Assembly: GCA_034927685.1 (NCBI GenBank)
Contig: JAYFPO010000027.1
Location: 1-28,645 of the forward strand
Source of the DNA: RGIG3159 sp034927685
GTDB lineage: Bacteria; Bacillota; Clostridia; Oscillospirales; Oscillospiraceae
Direction of reading: 5' to 3'
DNA length: 28,645 nucleotides
In this document: positions 8,676-15,875 of the stretch, in pieces
Numbering within the stretch: the first letter of the stretch is position 1
Layout of the letters: the number at the start of each line of letters is the position of its first letter
Made by a program: the position numbers and the translations under genes
The notes under the pieces: model-generated
What the model was told of the DNA's origin: nothing
The model's database searches: none
Seen by the model: only the letters and a program-made list of their open reading frames with translations

Positions 8676-9146
8676 TTATTGACAGGTAAATTCAATCCGT
8701 GTGACCATGCGAACCCATTTTCCGGAATTGACGCCGGGAATCACGATCCGCAGCGGCTGCTGGCTGGCCTCCAGCGGGTCGCCGCCGTTTGAGATGGAGA
8801 AAATCACGTCGTGGTCCTTCCAGGTGACCGGACCCAGCAGCACGTCGTAGTCGTCTCCGGCCAGAAAGCGCACCGACTCGAGTTCGTCCATGCTCTTTCC
8901 ATAGAGCCCGACAAAAGTCGCGAGCGTGGGGCCGTAGGCGTTGACGGTACCGGCCTTGGCGCTGTTCCCGGTGGCCGTCGCACTGACGCACTTCATTTCC
9001 GCCAGTTCCCTGGGCGTAACCGTGAAATCCTCCTCCGTCAGACCGGAGATCTGGATGGCCTGATTCTCGTAGGCGGAAATGTCCGCCCGACATCCCGCAA
9101 GAAACAGAAAAACCGCAAAACAAGCGCAAAGAAGCCGCCGTTTCAT
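8676..9146 (-). CDS. Small lipoprotein with a sulfite-oxidase-like (molybdopterin-binding fold) domain
   Basis: 156 residues. The ATG at 9146 is preceded by AAGGAG 8 bases upstream. The N-terminus is a lipoprotein signal with lipobox LAGC. The mature domain runs IQISGLTEEDFTVTPRELAEM, YGPTLATFVGLYGKSM, VRFLAGDDYDVLLG, then PLRIVIPGVNSGKWV and RIEF. This order matches small molybdopterin-dependent-oxidoreductase-like proteins of anaerobic Bacillota. I see no clear cofactor ligand, so binding or scaffolding is as likely as catalysis. The stop of the methyltransferase gene overlaps this ATG by one base (TGATG), so the lipoprotein belongs to the ABC transporter operon. It shares its layout with the domain of the exported protein at 6738-8411. 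Confidence 0.75.
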   Translation of the reverse strand: MKRRLLCACFAVFLFLAGCRADISAYENQAIQISGLTEEDFTVTPRELAEMKCVSATATGNSAKAGTVNAYGPTLATFVGLYGKSMDELESVRFLAGDDYDVLLGPVTWKDHDVIFSISNGGDPLEASQQPLRIVIPGVNSGKWVRMVTRIEFTCQ

Positions 9147-9880
9147 CAGAGCATCTCCTTCCATGCGTTCTCCGGAATCCGGCGGGTGTCCAGACACAGG
9201 CATTCCAGCCGCTTTTTTTCCGGCAGATAGAGCGGGAAAACTGCGTCCCCGGTTTTCACAAGCCGGGCGGAAACCGCTTCCTCCGTGATCTCCCCGCCGT
9301 CGCGGCGATACTGCGTAAAAAACCGCACCGCGCTCTCCAGACTCCGGAAGGGCTGCCCAAATTCCAGCGCCAGGGATTCACGGCGCACCGGCACACCCCA
9401 GACCGCCAGCCTGCGGCAGGCGGTCTCCGGCGGCTCTGTCCGCAGCGGTGCAGGCCGAATGGAAAAGCGGTGCGTCCGGTCCGCCCGCATGAACAGCACG
9501 ACCGGTCCGGTTCCCTGCGCCCTGGACATCCGCATACACTCCTCAAAGCTGCCGAACAGGCAGAACACCATGCCGTCATACCGGCGCTCCGGGCGGCTGT
9601 TCATGATGTCACCGCACAGAATCCGGATATTTTGCAGGCGGCGCGCCTCGGCCTCGCTGCGCAGGACGGAAAGCGCCGCCGCGCTGACGTCGCAGGCCGT
9701 GACGCTCCGGCAGAAGGGCGCGAGGGCCAGGCTCAAGTAGCCCAGCCCGCAGCCCGCATCGCAGAGACGGCCGCGCGGCAGATATTGCAGGGCAATTTCC
9801 GCCAGCCGCTTGTGGTAGCTGCCGCCGTATTCGCAGGCGTCTCGCATCAGGCCGACGGTCTCCTCATTCCAGTGAAACAT
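9146..9880 (-). CDS. Class I SAM-dependent methyltransferase
   Basis: 244 residues. SAM motif I is CDAGCGLGYLSLALAP near residues 39-54, followed by an acidic strand end (VTACDVS, near 61-67) and CGDIMN, the usual order of a Rossmann-type methyltransferase. The C-terminal half is Arg-rich with no recognised substrate domain. The start at 9880 lies inside the end of the ATPase gene (17-base overlap), and the stop overlaps the lipoprotein ATG. Tight packing into an uptake operon suggests it modifies the imported ligand or a small molecule made from it; this is inference. A role in tetrapyrrole or metallophore chemistry is possible but not shown by any motif. Confidence 0.8.
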   Translation of the reverse strand: MFHWNEETVGLMRDACEYGGSYHKRLAEIALQYLPRGRLCDAGCGLGYLSLALAPFCRSVTACDVSAAALSVLRSEAEARRLQNIRILCGDIMNSRPERRYDGMVFCLFGSFEECMRMSRAQGTGPVVLFMRADRTHRFSIRPAPLRTEPPETACRRLAVWGVPVRRESLALEFGQPFRSLESAVRFFTQYRRDGGEITEEAVSARLVKTGDAVFPLYLPEKKRLECLCLDTRRIPENAWKEML

Positions 9881-10655
9881 CCGAGTCCTCCGACAGCACC
9901 GGCGGCAGGATTACGCGCCGCCCCGACAGGGTTTCGATCGACGCGGAAACGCCGTACAGCTTCCGCAGCAGCTCCTCCGTCAGCACTTCGGACGGCGGCC
10001 CGAAGGCCTCTACTCCGCCGTCGCGAAGCGCCAGCACGGCGTCCGCAAAGAGCAGCGTGCTCTGCGGGTCGTGGGAGGAAAACAGAATGGTGTACCCCTG
10101 TGACGCCAGCGTCTTCACCCGCCGCATCACTCGAATCTGGTTGCCATAATCCAGACCGGATGCCGGCTCGTCCATGATCAGAATTCCCGTCTTCTGTGAA
10201 AGCGCGCGGGCGATCATCACAAGCTGCTGCTCGCCGCCTGACAGGGCAGAAAAACTGCGCGCCGCCAGCGGCAGGATTCCAATCTGCTCCATCGCCCACT
10301 GGGCCGCCTCCCGCTGCGCTGTGCCCGGCATACCAAGCGGCCGCAGTGACGCCGTCGTGCCCATCAGCACCACGTCGGAAACCGAATAACTGAACGCCGG
10401 ATGGTGTGCCTGGGGAATGAAGGCGACTTTTCGTGCCAAGCTGCGCGGCGAGAGCGCGCGCAGGTCGGTTCCGTCTGCCAAAACGGTGCCGCGGGAGGCG
10501 GTCAGCGTGCCGAGGATGCAGCGAAACAGCGTTGTCTTTCCCGCGCCGTTCTGCCCCAGCACCGCGGTCAGCCCGGGGGCGGCCGTAAAGCTTATGTCCC
10601 GCAGAACCTCGTGGGCACCGTAGGAAAAGGCGAGGGAGGAAATCTGCAGGCTCAT
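9864..10655 (-). CDS. ABC transporter ATPase, FecE/BtuD-type (iron-siderophore/cobalamin family)
   Basis: 263 residues. Walker A GQNGAGKTT is at 34-42, Q-loop PQ at 81-82, signature LSGGE at 138-142, Walker B ILIMDEP at 158-164 and H-loop histidine at 195. Length and layout match the ATPases that partner FecCD permeases for siderophore, haem, cobalamin or other metal chelates. The start ATG at 10655 overlaps the permease stop by four bases (ATGA), which indicates translational coupling. It energises import through the permease at 10652-11659, with substrate delivered by the divergent lipoprotein at 11823. The specific ligand cannot be read from the sequence. Confidence 0.95.
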   Translation of the reverse strand: MSLQISSLAFSYGAHEVLRDISFTAAPGLTAVLGQNGAGKTTLFRCILGTLTASRGTVLADGTDLRALSPRSLARKVAFIPQAHHPAFSYSVSDVVLMGTTASLRPLGMPGTAQREAAQWAMEQIGILPLAARSFSALSGGEQQLVMIARALSQKTGILIMDEPASGLDYGNQIRVMRRVKTLASQGYTILFSSHDPQSTLLFADAVLALRDGGVEAFGPPSEVLTEELLRKLYGVSASIETLSGRRVILPPVLSEDSDVSLE

Positions 10656-11659
10656 TCGAATTTCTCCTCTCCCAGCATCAGATAGATGAAAAACGGAACG
10701 CCGGTCAGGGCGGTCAGAATACCGAGCGGAATCTCGGTCTGCTGCAGATTTCGGGAAAGGTCGTCCACCAGCAGAAGAAACACCGCGCCGCCCAGCATAG
10801 AGCAGGGCAGCAGAAGCCGGTAGTCGTTTCCAATATAGCGGCGGCTGAAATGGGGGATGACCAGGCCGATCCAGCCGATGACGCCGCTGACGGCCACGCA
10901 CCCGGCGGTAATCAGCGTGGCGCTCAGAATCACGATCAGCCGGACCAGCGCCGGATGCACGCCCATGGCGCGCGCCTCCTCGTCCCCGAAGGTCAGCACG
11001 TTGATCTGCCAGCGCAGCAGCAGCAGCGGCAGCAGGCCGATCAGGGCGGGAATCGCGGCGAAACCGACCTCGCGGAAGGTCTTGTTATTCAGGCTGCCCA
11101 TGAGCCAGTAGGTGATGGCGGGGAGCTGATTGTTGGGGTCCGCGACCAGCTTTAAGTAAGAGGTCCCGGCGGAAAACAGAGAGGAAACCATCACGCCGGC
11201 CAGGATCAGATTCACCGTCTTTTTTCCGCGCGCCCGCTGCCCGATCAAAAATGCCAGCAGCACGGCGAGCATACTGAAGAAAAACGCGCTGCCGGTGATC
11301 CACTGACCAGCCGCGCCGAGCAGAATTGCCAACGCCGCGCCAAAGGCCGCGCCGGAGGTCGCGCCAAGCAGGTCCGGCGCGGCCATCGGGTTCTGAAAGA
11401 CGCCCTGATAGGCGGCTCCGGCCGCAGACAGGCAGCAGCCGACCAGACAGGCCAGCAGCATACGCGGCAGACGCATATTCCAGATGACGGAATTCTGCAT
11501 GGTATCCTCGGCGCGGCCCGTCAGATGACGGCCCAGCACCGAAAAGACCTCAGACAGGGACACCGGATAGCGCCCCAGCAGGAAGGAAACGAAAAAGAGA
11601 ACCGTCAGCGCCAACGCCGGCAGAACGAATTTCCGGTTGCTCTTGGACTTGCTTGGCAT
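10652..11659 (-). CDS. FecCD-family ABC transporter permease
   Basis: 335 residues, strongly hydrophobic, length typical for the BtuC/FecCD family (about ten membrane helices). Family sequences are visible: LPRMLLACLVGCCLSAAGAA, FQNPMAAPDLLGATSGAAFG, and GVIGWIGLVIPHFSR near the C-terminus, which is the cytoplasmic loop that contacts the ATPase. The ATG at 11659 has GGAAGGGAG upstream. Its promoter must lie in the 163-base region shared with the divergent substrate-binding protein gene; an extended -10 (TGCTAAAAT, minus strand, about 11684-11692) is a possible element. It is the first gene of a four-gene operon. Confidence 0.95.
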   Translation of the reverse strand: MPSKSKSNRKFVLPALALTVLFFVSFLLGRYPVSLSEVFSVLGRHLTGRAEDTMQNSVIWNMRLPRMLLACLVGCCLSAAGAAYQGVFQNPMAAPDLLGATSGAAFGAALAILLGAAGQWITGSAFFFSMLAVLLAFLIGQRARGKKTVNLILAGVMVSSLFSAGTSYLKLVADPNNQLPAITYWLMGSLNNKTFREVGFAAIPALIGLLPLLLLRWQINVLTFGDEEARAMGVHPALVRLIVILSATLITAGCVAVSGVIGWIGLVIPHFSRRYIGNDYRLLLPCSMLGGAVFLLLVDDLSRNLQQTEIPLGILTALTGVPFFIYLMLGEEKFE

Positions 11660-11736
11660 GCTTCCACTCCCTTCCTGATCGTCATTTTAGCACAGTTTTT
11701 GCCCAAAAAAAAGCGTATCTGACAGGATGGAAGCGC

Positions 11737-11758
11737 ATTATTTTCGCGGAAGAATAAT
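11737..11758. promoter_or_regulatory. Imperfect inverted repeat between divergent transporter genes, candidate operator
   Basis: ATTATTTTC (11737-11745) and GAAGAATAAT (11749-11758) form an inverted repeat with one bulged base around a CGCG-like centre. It lies midway between the divergent permease and binding-protein genes, where one metal-responsive repressor could control both. It resembles A/T-rich Fur/DtxR-type boxes only loosely. Confidence 0.35.
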
Positions 11759-11763
11759 GGGTC

Positions 11764-11792
11764 TTGCGCGCCGGGTCGGAGTTCGATAGAAT
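11764..11792 (+). promoter_or_regulatory. Likely promoter of the substrate-binding protein operon
   Basis: TTGCGC (11764-11769) and TAGAAT (11787-11792) are spaced by 17 bases. The -10 ends 30 bases before the chosen start codon. The -35 match is partial, which suits a regulated promoter. Confidence 0.5.
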
Positions 11793-11822
11793 AAAGAAAA
11801 AATGAGAGGGCGGTCATTGTCA

Positions 11823-12878
11823 ATGCGAAAAGGCCTTGTCGTGTGGATTCTTATCGTCTGTATGGCACTCAGCGCCTGCGGTGTGCCGCGAGCGGAGGAG
11901 TCCGCCGGAACGCGGACCTTTGTGGATTCGTGCGGACGGTCCGTGGAGGTCCCGGAACACATTACGAAGGCCGCCGTCTCCGGCCCGCTCTCGCAGCTTG
12001 TCGTCTTTGCGCTGGCCCCGGAACTTCTCTGCGGGATTTCCAGCGACTGGAGCGACGACGCGCTGCGCTATATCCCGGCGCAATATCAGGAGCTTCCCGT
12101 TCTGGGGCAGCTTTACGGCGGGACCGGCGACCTCAACACAGAGACGCTGCTGCGGTGCGGTGCGCAGGTCGTGATCGATGTCGGGGAGGAAAAGGAGGGA
12201 ATTGCCGACGATCTGGACCGGCTGCAGGAGCAGACCGGGATCCCGTTTGTCCATATCGACTGCTCGCTTTCCACCGCGGACGAGACCTATCTGGCGCTTG
12301 GTGAGCTGCTGGACCGGGAAGAAGAGGCCAAAACGCTCGCGGATTACTGCGCCTCTGTCTATGACCGCACCGTCAAAATTGCGGACTCCGTGGAAAAGGT
12401 CCGGCTCCTCTACCTGCTGGGGGATTTTGGGACCAACGTCATCGCCGCGGGTTCCTACCACGCGGAGGTCATCGACCTGCTTGCCGACAATCTGGCCGTC
12501 GTGGAGACGCCGTCCTCCAAGGGGATTGGAAACGAGGTCGATATGGAACAGATCCTGCTCTGGAACCCCGACTACATCCTGTTTGCGCCGGACAGCGTCT
12601 ATTCCCTGGTGGGTGACGACCCGACGTGGCAGAAGGTCAGCGCCGTCTCCGAGGGGCAGTATTATGAGGTCCCCTACGGCCCCTATAACTGGATGGGCTT
12701 CCCACCGTCCGTACAGCGGCTGCTCGGCATGATCTGGATGGCGAAAGTCCTGTACCCGGAGGCCTGCGACTACGACCTCCACACGGAAACCGTGCGGTAT
12801 TTCGAGCTGTTTTATCATGTGGAACTGTCGCGGGAGCAGTATGACACGCTGACCGCCAACTCCCTCGGCACGCGGTAG
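11823..12878 (+). CDS. ABC transporter substrate-binding lipoprotein (siderophore/B12-type, BtuF/FepB-like)
   Basis: 351 residues from the ATG at 11823. The N-terminus is a lipoprotein signal with lipobox LSAC. The mature part begins RTFVDSCGRSVEVPEHITK, the classic opening of periplasmic_binding_2 proteins for metal chelates, followed by LLCGISSDW, the NTETLLRCGAQVVID strand, and a C-terminal lobe with WNPDYILF. This two-lobed layout joined by one long helix is typical of type III binding proteins. AGAGGG lies 12 bases before this ATG and 6 bases before an in-frame TTG at 11817, so the start may be two codons earlier; an ATG at 11802 lacks a ribosome site. It delivers ligand to the divergent FecCD permease and ATPase. 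Confidence 0.92.
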   Translation: MRKGLVVWILIVCMALSACGVPRAEESAGTRTFVDSCGRSVEVPEHITKAAVSGPLSQLVVFALAPELLCGISSDWSDDALRYIPAQYQELPVLGQLYGGTGDLNTETLLRCGAQVVIDVGEEKEGIADDLDRLQEQTGIPFVHIDCSLSTADETYLALGELLDREEEAKTLADYCASVYDRTVKIADSVEKVRLLYLLGDFGTNVIAAGSYHAEVIDLLADNLAVVETPSSKGIGNEVDMEQILLWNPDYILFAPDSVYSLVGDDPTWQKVSAVSEGQYYEVPYGPYNWMGFPPSVQRLLGMIWMAKVLYPEACDYDLHTETVRYFELFYHVELSREQYDTLTANSLGTR

Positions 12879-12899
12879 AAACGAAAGGAAGGGGATAAA

Positions 12900-13445
12900 A
12901 TGCTGCCACATATTCTTCTATGCGGCGAGCGCGGCGCCGGAAAAAGCACGCTGATCCGGCGGCTGCTGGAGGAAAATACGCGCCCCGTATCCGGCTTTCT
13001 GACGAAGCGGCTGCCGCCGGACGAGACAGGATTCCACCCGATCTATATTCACCCGGCGGGCATGGCTGCGCCGGACTGCTCGGCGCGGAACCGGATCGGT
13101 GACTGCAATACGGTTGTCCACAATGTCTCCCCGGAGGTTTTCAACACGCTGGGCGTGGCATACCTTCGGGCAAGGCCGGGCAGCATTCTGGTGATGGACG
13201 AGCTTGGCTTCATGGAAGCCGGCGCGGAAGCGTTTGTCCGCGCGGTTTTTCGGGCGCTGGATGGCGATATCCCGGTTCTGGCCGCGGTCAAGGCCCGATT
13301 CGACGTGCCGTTTTTGAATCAGGTCCGCGCGCATCCAAACGCGGATGTTTTTACGGTGACAGAGGAAAACCGCGAATCGCTCTTCACGTTGCTGCGCCCC
13401 AGAATTCTCGGCTGGAACGCGGAGACCGGCGAACAGCCGAGGTGA
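12900..13445 (+). CDS. P-loop nucleoside-triphosphatase, THEP1/NTPase_1-like
   Basis: 181 residues. Walker A is GERGAGKST (9-17) and Walker B is SILVMDELGFME, with D100 and E101. The DELGFME signature and small size match the NTPase_1 (THEP1-like) family, which hydrolyses nucleoside triphosphates and whose physiological role is poorly known. The ATG at 12900 has AAGGAAGGGG upstream, 21 bases after the binding-protein stop, so it is in the same operon. Its function with a metal-chelate transporter is unknown; it may be involved in nucleotide handling or cofactor salvage, but nothing in the sequence decides this. Confidence 0.8.
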   Translation: MLPHILLCGERGAGKSTLIRRLLEENTRPVSGFLTKRLPPDETGFHPIYIHPAGMAAPDCSARNRIGDCNTVVHNVSPEVFNTLGVAYLRARPGSILVMDELGFMEAGAEAFVRAVFRALDGDIPVLAAVKARFDVPFLNQVRAHPNADVFTVTEENRESLFTLLRPRILGWNAETGEQPR

Positions 13446-13450
13446 GGGAT

Positions 13451-14077
13451 ATGATCTACTATACCGCCGATTTGCACTTTCACTACGCGCCCATTCTGAC
13501 CGATGCCGCGCGGCCGTTTTCCGGCATCGCCGAGATGGACGAGGCGCTGGTACGAAACTGGAATCAGACCGTGGGCCCGGAGGATACCGTCTATGTCGTC
13601 GGCGATCTCGGGTATAACGGCGGCTTCGTGCCCTGCGATATTTTGGAACGGCTGCGCGGCCGTCTGCACCTGATTCGCGGCAACCATGATACGCCCTTCG
13701 CGGACGCGCCGCTGCTGTACCGTTATTTTGAAACCGTGACGGATTTCAACGAAATTGACGACGGCGGCACCCATGTGCTGCTGTGCCACTATCCGATCCT
13801 GTATACCAAGCGGGGCTATATGGTCCACGGGCACCTTCACAACGCGCGAAATGAGATATTTGAAACACTGAAGCGGTTTCCCCATGTGCTCAACTGTGGC
13901 GTGGACGTCAATTTTTACCGCCCGGTCACGCTGCAGGAGCTGATTGCACACAACAGGAGGTACTATAACAATGTGTTGCTGTTTCCCGCGCCGGAACCCA
14001 TGCCGCGCGGGACGGAGGGCTGGCTTCCGCCCCGGGCAGACTTTCGCCCACTTCCGGACCGGGAGCCGTCTCCATAG
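13451..14077 (+). CDS. Calcineurin-like metallophosphoesterase
   Basis: 208 residues. All family metal-binding motifs are present in order: D7xH9 (TADLHFH), GDLG at 51-54, GNHD at 77-80, H113 in LCHYP, and HGHLH at 126-130. The enzyme should use two divalent metal ions to hydrolyse a phosphoester. I chose the ATG at 13451 because GAGGTGA lies just upstream; a GTG at 13442 would overlap the NTPase stop (GTGA). It is the third gene of the binding-protein/NTPase operon. The substrate is unknown; proteins of this compact type are often annotated only as phosphoesterases. Confidence 0.9.
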   Translation: MIYYTADLHFHYAPILTDAARPFSGIAEMDEALVRNWNQTVGPEDTVYVVGDLGYNGGFVPCDILERLRGRLHLIRGNHDTPFADAPLLYRYFETVTDFNEIDDGGTHVLLCHYPILYTKRGYMVHGHLHNARNEIFETLKRFPHVLNCGVDVNFYRPVTLQELIAHNRRYYNNVLLFPAPEPMPRGTEGWLPPRADFRPLPDREPSP

Positions 14078-14226
14078 GCAGTATTGTGCGGGATTGGCTG
14101 AAACGATAATGAGATATTTGCGTTTGATTTTATATAAATTCGCCGCCACGAAGGCATATTAGGCGGGCCATGCAAAAAAATGTTGCAATAATGCCAATTA
14201 TAGTTGCTTTCTGAAAAAGAGAAACT

Positions 14227-14668
14227 ATGATAGAGTTAAAACAAGTTATTGTCCAGCTTTGTGCCAAGGGCAGCCTGTCCTCTGCGGAAAAATGTCTGGA
14301 AGCGGTCCATACCATCATGGCCAAGGCAATCGGTATCTGGTCTGACTGCTTCCACATTGACCTACCGGTGGAAATGCTCCGCACCTTGGAAGACGGCATC
14401 AGTATGAGCGTGGATGGCATGAAACAGATCAACAAAAGAGCATCCATGATATGCAGGCGCTGTTTTTCGATTTTTTTAATCTGCCGGTGCGCAAGGTCGT
14501 CAGTCAGGCCGTTGCGGTTCCGGCAAAGCATACAGGCAGAGACTCGGCTGTATGATTCCCATCAATCGGGATAGGATGGGAATGGGTTACAAAACAGAGG
14601 CATTGCTGGGCTTGGACGACCACTGCATGGCGTACCGTGATGGTCCGTTTGGACCGGCACAAATATAA
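14227..14668 (+). pseudogene. Decayed gene of unknown family, coding signal in three successive frames
   Basis: Protein-like sequence runs through three frames in turn. Frame starting 14227: MIELKQVIVQLC to SMSVDGMKQINK (to about 14440). Next frame, about 14442-14550: IHDMQALFFDFFNLPVRKVV, then SQAVAVPAKHTGRD. Third frame, about 14535-14668: IPINRDRMGMGYKTEALLGL, then DDHCMAYRDGPFGPAQI and a stop. Two single-base losses would explain this, so the gene appears inactivated. It ends 27 bases before the corrinoid protein gene and may once have been its operon partner. I do not recognise the family. A possible promoter (TTGCTT, 16 bases, TATGAT at 14204-14231) overlaps the first ATG. The rest of 14078-14695 shows no gene. 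Confidence 0.45.
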
Positions 14669-14695
14669 GCCAAAACATAATAGGGGGATATTATT

Positions 14696-15331
14696 ATGTC
14701 AAAACTGCAAGAAATCTCTGCAGCGGTAGAGAAAGGCAAAAAGAAACTCATCGGGGGCCTGGTGCAGGAAGCACTGGATGAAGGCATTGCACCTTCTGTC
14801 ATTCTGAATGAGGGCATGGTCGCAGCCATGGGCAAAGTCGGCGAAGCATTTACGAACGGCGATATCTTTGTTCCAGAAATGCTGGTCGCAGCCCGCGCCA
14901 TGAAGGCCGGCGTCGAAGTTCTGAAGCCGCATCTTGCCTCCGGCGAAGCCGGCGCTCTGGGCAAAATCATTCTGGGCACTGTCTCAGGCGACCTGCATGA
15001 CATTGGCAAGAACCTGGTCGGGATGATGTTCGAATCTGCGGGATTTGAAGTCATTGACCTGGGCGTTGATGTTCCTGACGAGAAGTTCCTGGAAACCTAT
15101 GATGCCAACCCCGATACCAAGATCATCGCGCTGTCCGCTCTGCTGACCACCACGATGCCTTCTCTGGAATCCGTAGTGGCCAAGCTCAATGCAACTCCGT
15201 TCCGCGGCAAGATCAAAATCATGGTCGGCGGCGCTCCCGTTACGCAGAAGTTTGCCGACAAGATCGGTGCTGACGCCTATACGCCGGATGCAGGTTCCGC
15301 AGCTGAAAAAGCAAAAGAGCTGGTTTCCTAA
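14696..15331 (+). CDS. Corrinoid (cobalamin-binding) protein of a methyltransferase system, MtaC/MtbC/MttC-like
   Basis: 211 residues; AGGGGG lies 8 bases before the ATG. Residues 1-85 form the helical cap domain (methionine-synthase B12-binding module 1), with GEAFTNGDIFVPEMLVAARA. Residues 88-211 form the Rossmann-like B12 domain, with the D99-L-H101-D-I-G104 motif whose histidine is the lower cobalt ligand, then SALLTTTMPSLE and MVGGAPV. Such proteins carry a methyl group on cobalt between a substrate-specific methyltransferase and a tetrahydrofolate or CoM methyltransferase. No reactivase or second methyltransferase is adjacent. The MttB-family gene at 28530 is the likeliest partner in the window. 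A strong terminator follows, so it is expressed as its own unit. Confidence 0.93.
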   Translation: MSKLQEISAAVEKGKKKLIGGLVQEALDEGIAPSVILNEGMVAAMGKVGEAFTNGDIFVPEMLVAARAMKAGVEVLKPHLASGEAGALGKIILGTVSGDLHDIGKNLVGMMFESAGFEVIDLGVDVPDEKFLETYDANPDTKIIALSALLTTTMPSLESVVAKLNATPFRGKIKIMVGGAPVTQKFADKIGADAYTPDAGSAAEKAKELVS

Positions 15332-15360
15332 CCGGTCATTTTCCAATCATTGTCTGAAAA

Positions 15361-15392
15361 ACGCAGGGCACTCATGTGCCCTGCGTTTTTTT
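15361..15392 (+). terminator. Intrinsic terminator after the corrinoid protein gene
   Basis: A perfect 11-bp stem, ACGCAGGGCAC (15361-15371) with GTGCCCTGCGT (15376-15386), has a TCAT loop and is followed by T6 within a T7 run. It lies 30 bases after the stop codon. Confidence 0.93.
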
Positions 15393-15708
15393 GCGCGCGG
15401 GGACGCGTCGAAGAAGAGAGCGTGAAGAAGCGACGGGATAGGAGTTCGAAAGGGCGTACCAATCCCGTTGCCTGCAGTTCACAGACGGTTCCACAAGAAG
15501 GAGAGGATGAGCAGCAGAACCCGCCGAATTGACGGATGGGCCGCTGCTTGTCCATGCCGCGCCAGGAGGGGGTGAATGGTATCAAACACCGTCATACCAG
15601 GGAAAGCCGAATCGATCCGCTGCGCTGGCGGCACGGCATGGAGAAGCGCCCCAATGTCACGGATGTTTGAACCAAACCGGGGGACTGGAAGGATGACACG
15701 GCTGCTGG

Positions 15709-15782
15709 TTTGAAAACGGCAAAGAAGCAGCTGCCAGTTTGCGGCGCGAGCTTTTCCAAGCCGCATTTTCGCCGTTTTCAAA
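15709..15782. repeat. 12-bp perfect inverted repeat with nested stem
   Basis: TTTGAAAACGGC (15709-15720) pairs exactly with GCCGTTTTCAAA (15771-15782). Inside the 50-base interval are the palindrome GCAGCTGC (15727-15734) and a GCGGC/GCCGC pair (15741-15745, 15760-15764). This may form a structured RNA or be a mobile-element remnant. Confidence 0.55.
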
Positions 15783-15817
15783 TTGCATTTTATCTGCGGG
15801 CTACCAGGGATCAGTAA

Positions 15818-15856
15818 ATTGTGTCAATTTTCATCAATTTTTTTGATTTACACAAT
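15818..15856. repeat. Nested A/T-rich inverted repeat upstream of the alcohol dehydrogenase gene
   Basis: Outer arms ATTGTGT (15818-15824) and ACACAAT (15850-15856) enclose an inner ATCAA/TTGAT pair. The element sits about 20 bases upstream of a TTGACT -35-like box, so it could be an operator for the alcohol dehydrogenase promoter. Confidence 0.45.
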
Positions 15857-15875
15857 GAATTCCACCGGATCAATA

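Noticed and set aside
11820..12911. 363-codon minus-strand frame
   Set aside because: Antisense of the substrate-binding lipoprotein, which has a lipobox and a clear family pattern.
13319..14149. 276-codon minus-strand frame
   Set aside because: Antisense of the NTPase end and the metallophosphoesterase, which has all catalytic motifs.
15479..15781. 100-codon minus-strand frame with protein-like composition
   Set aside because: No ribosome site or recognised family; it contains the inverted repeat at 15709-15782. Kept only as a note in the spacer entry.
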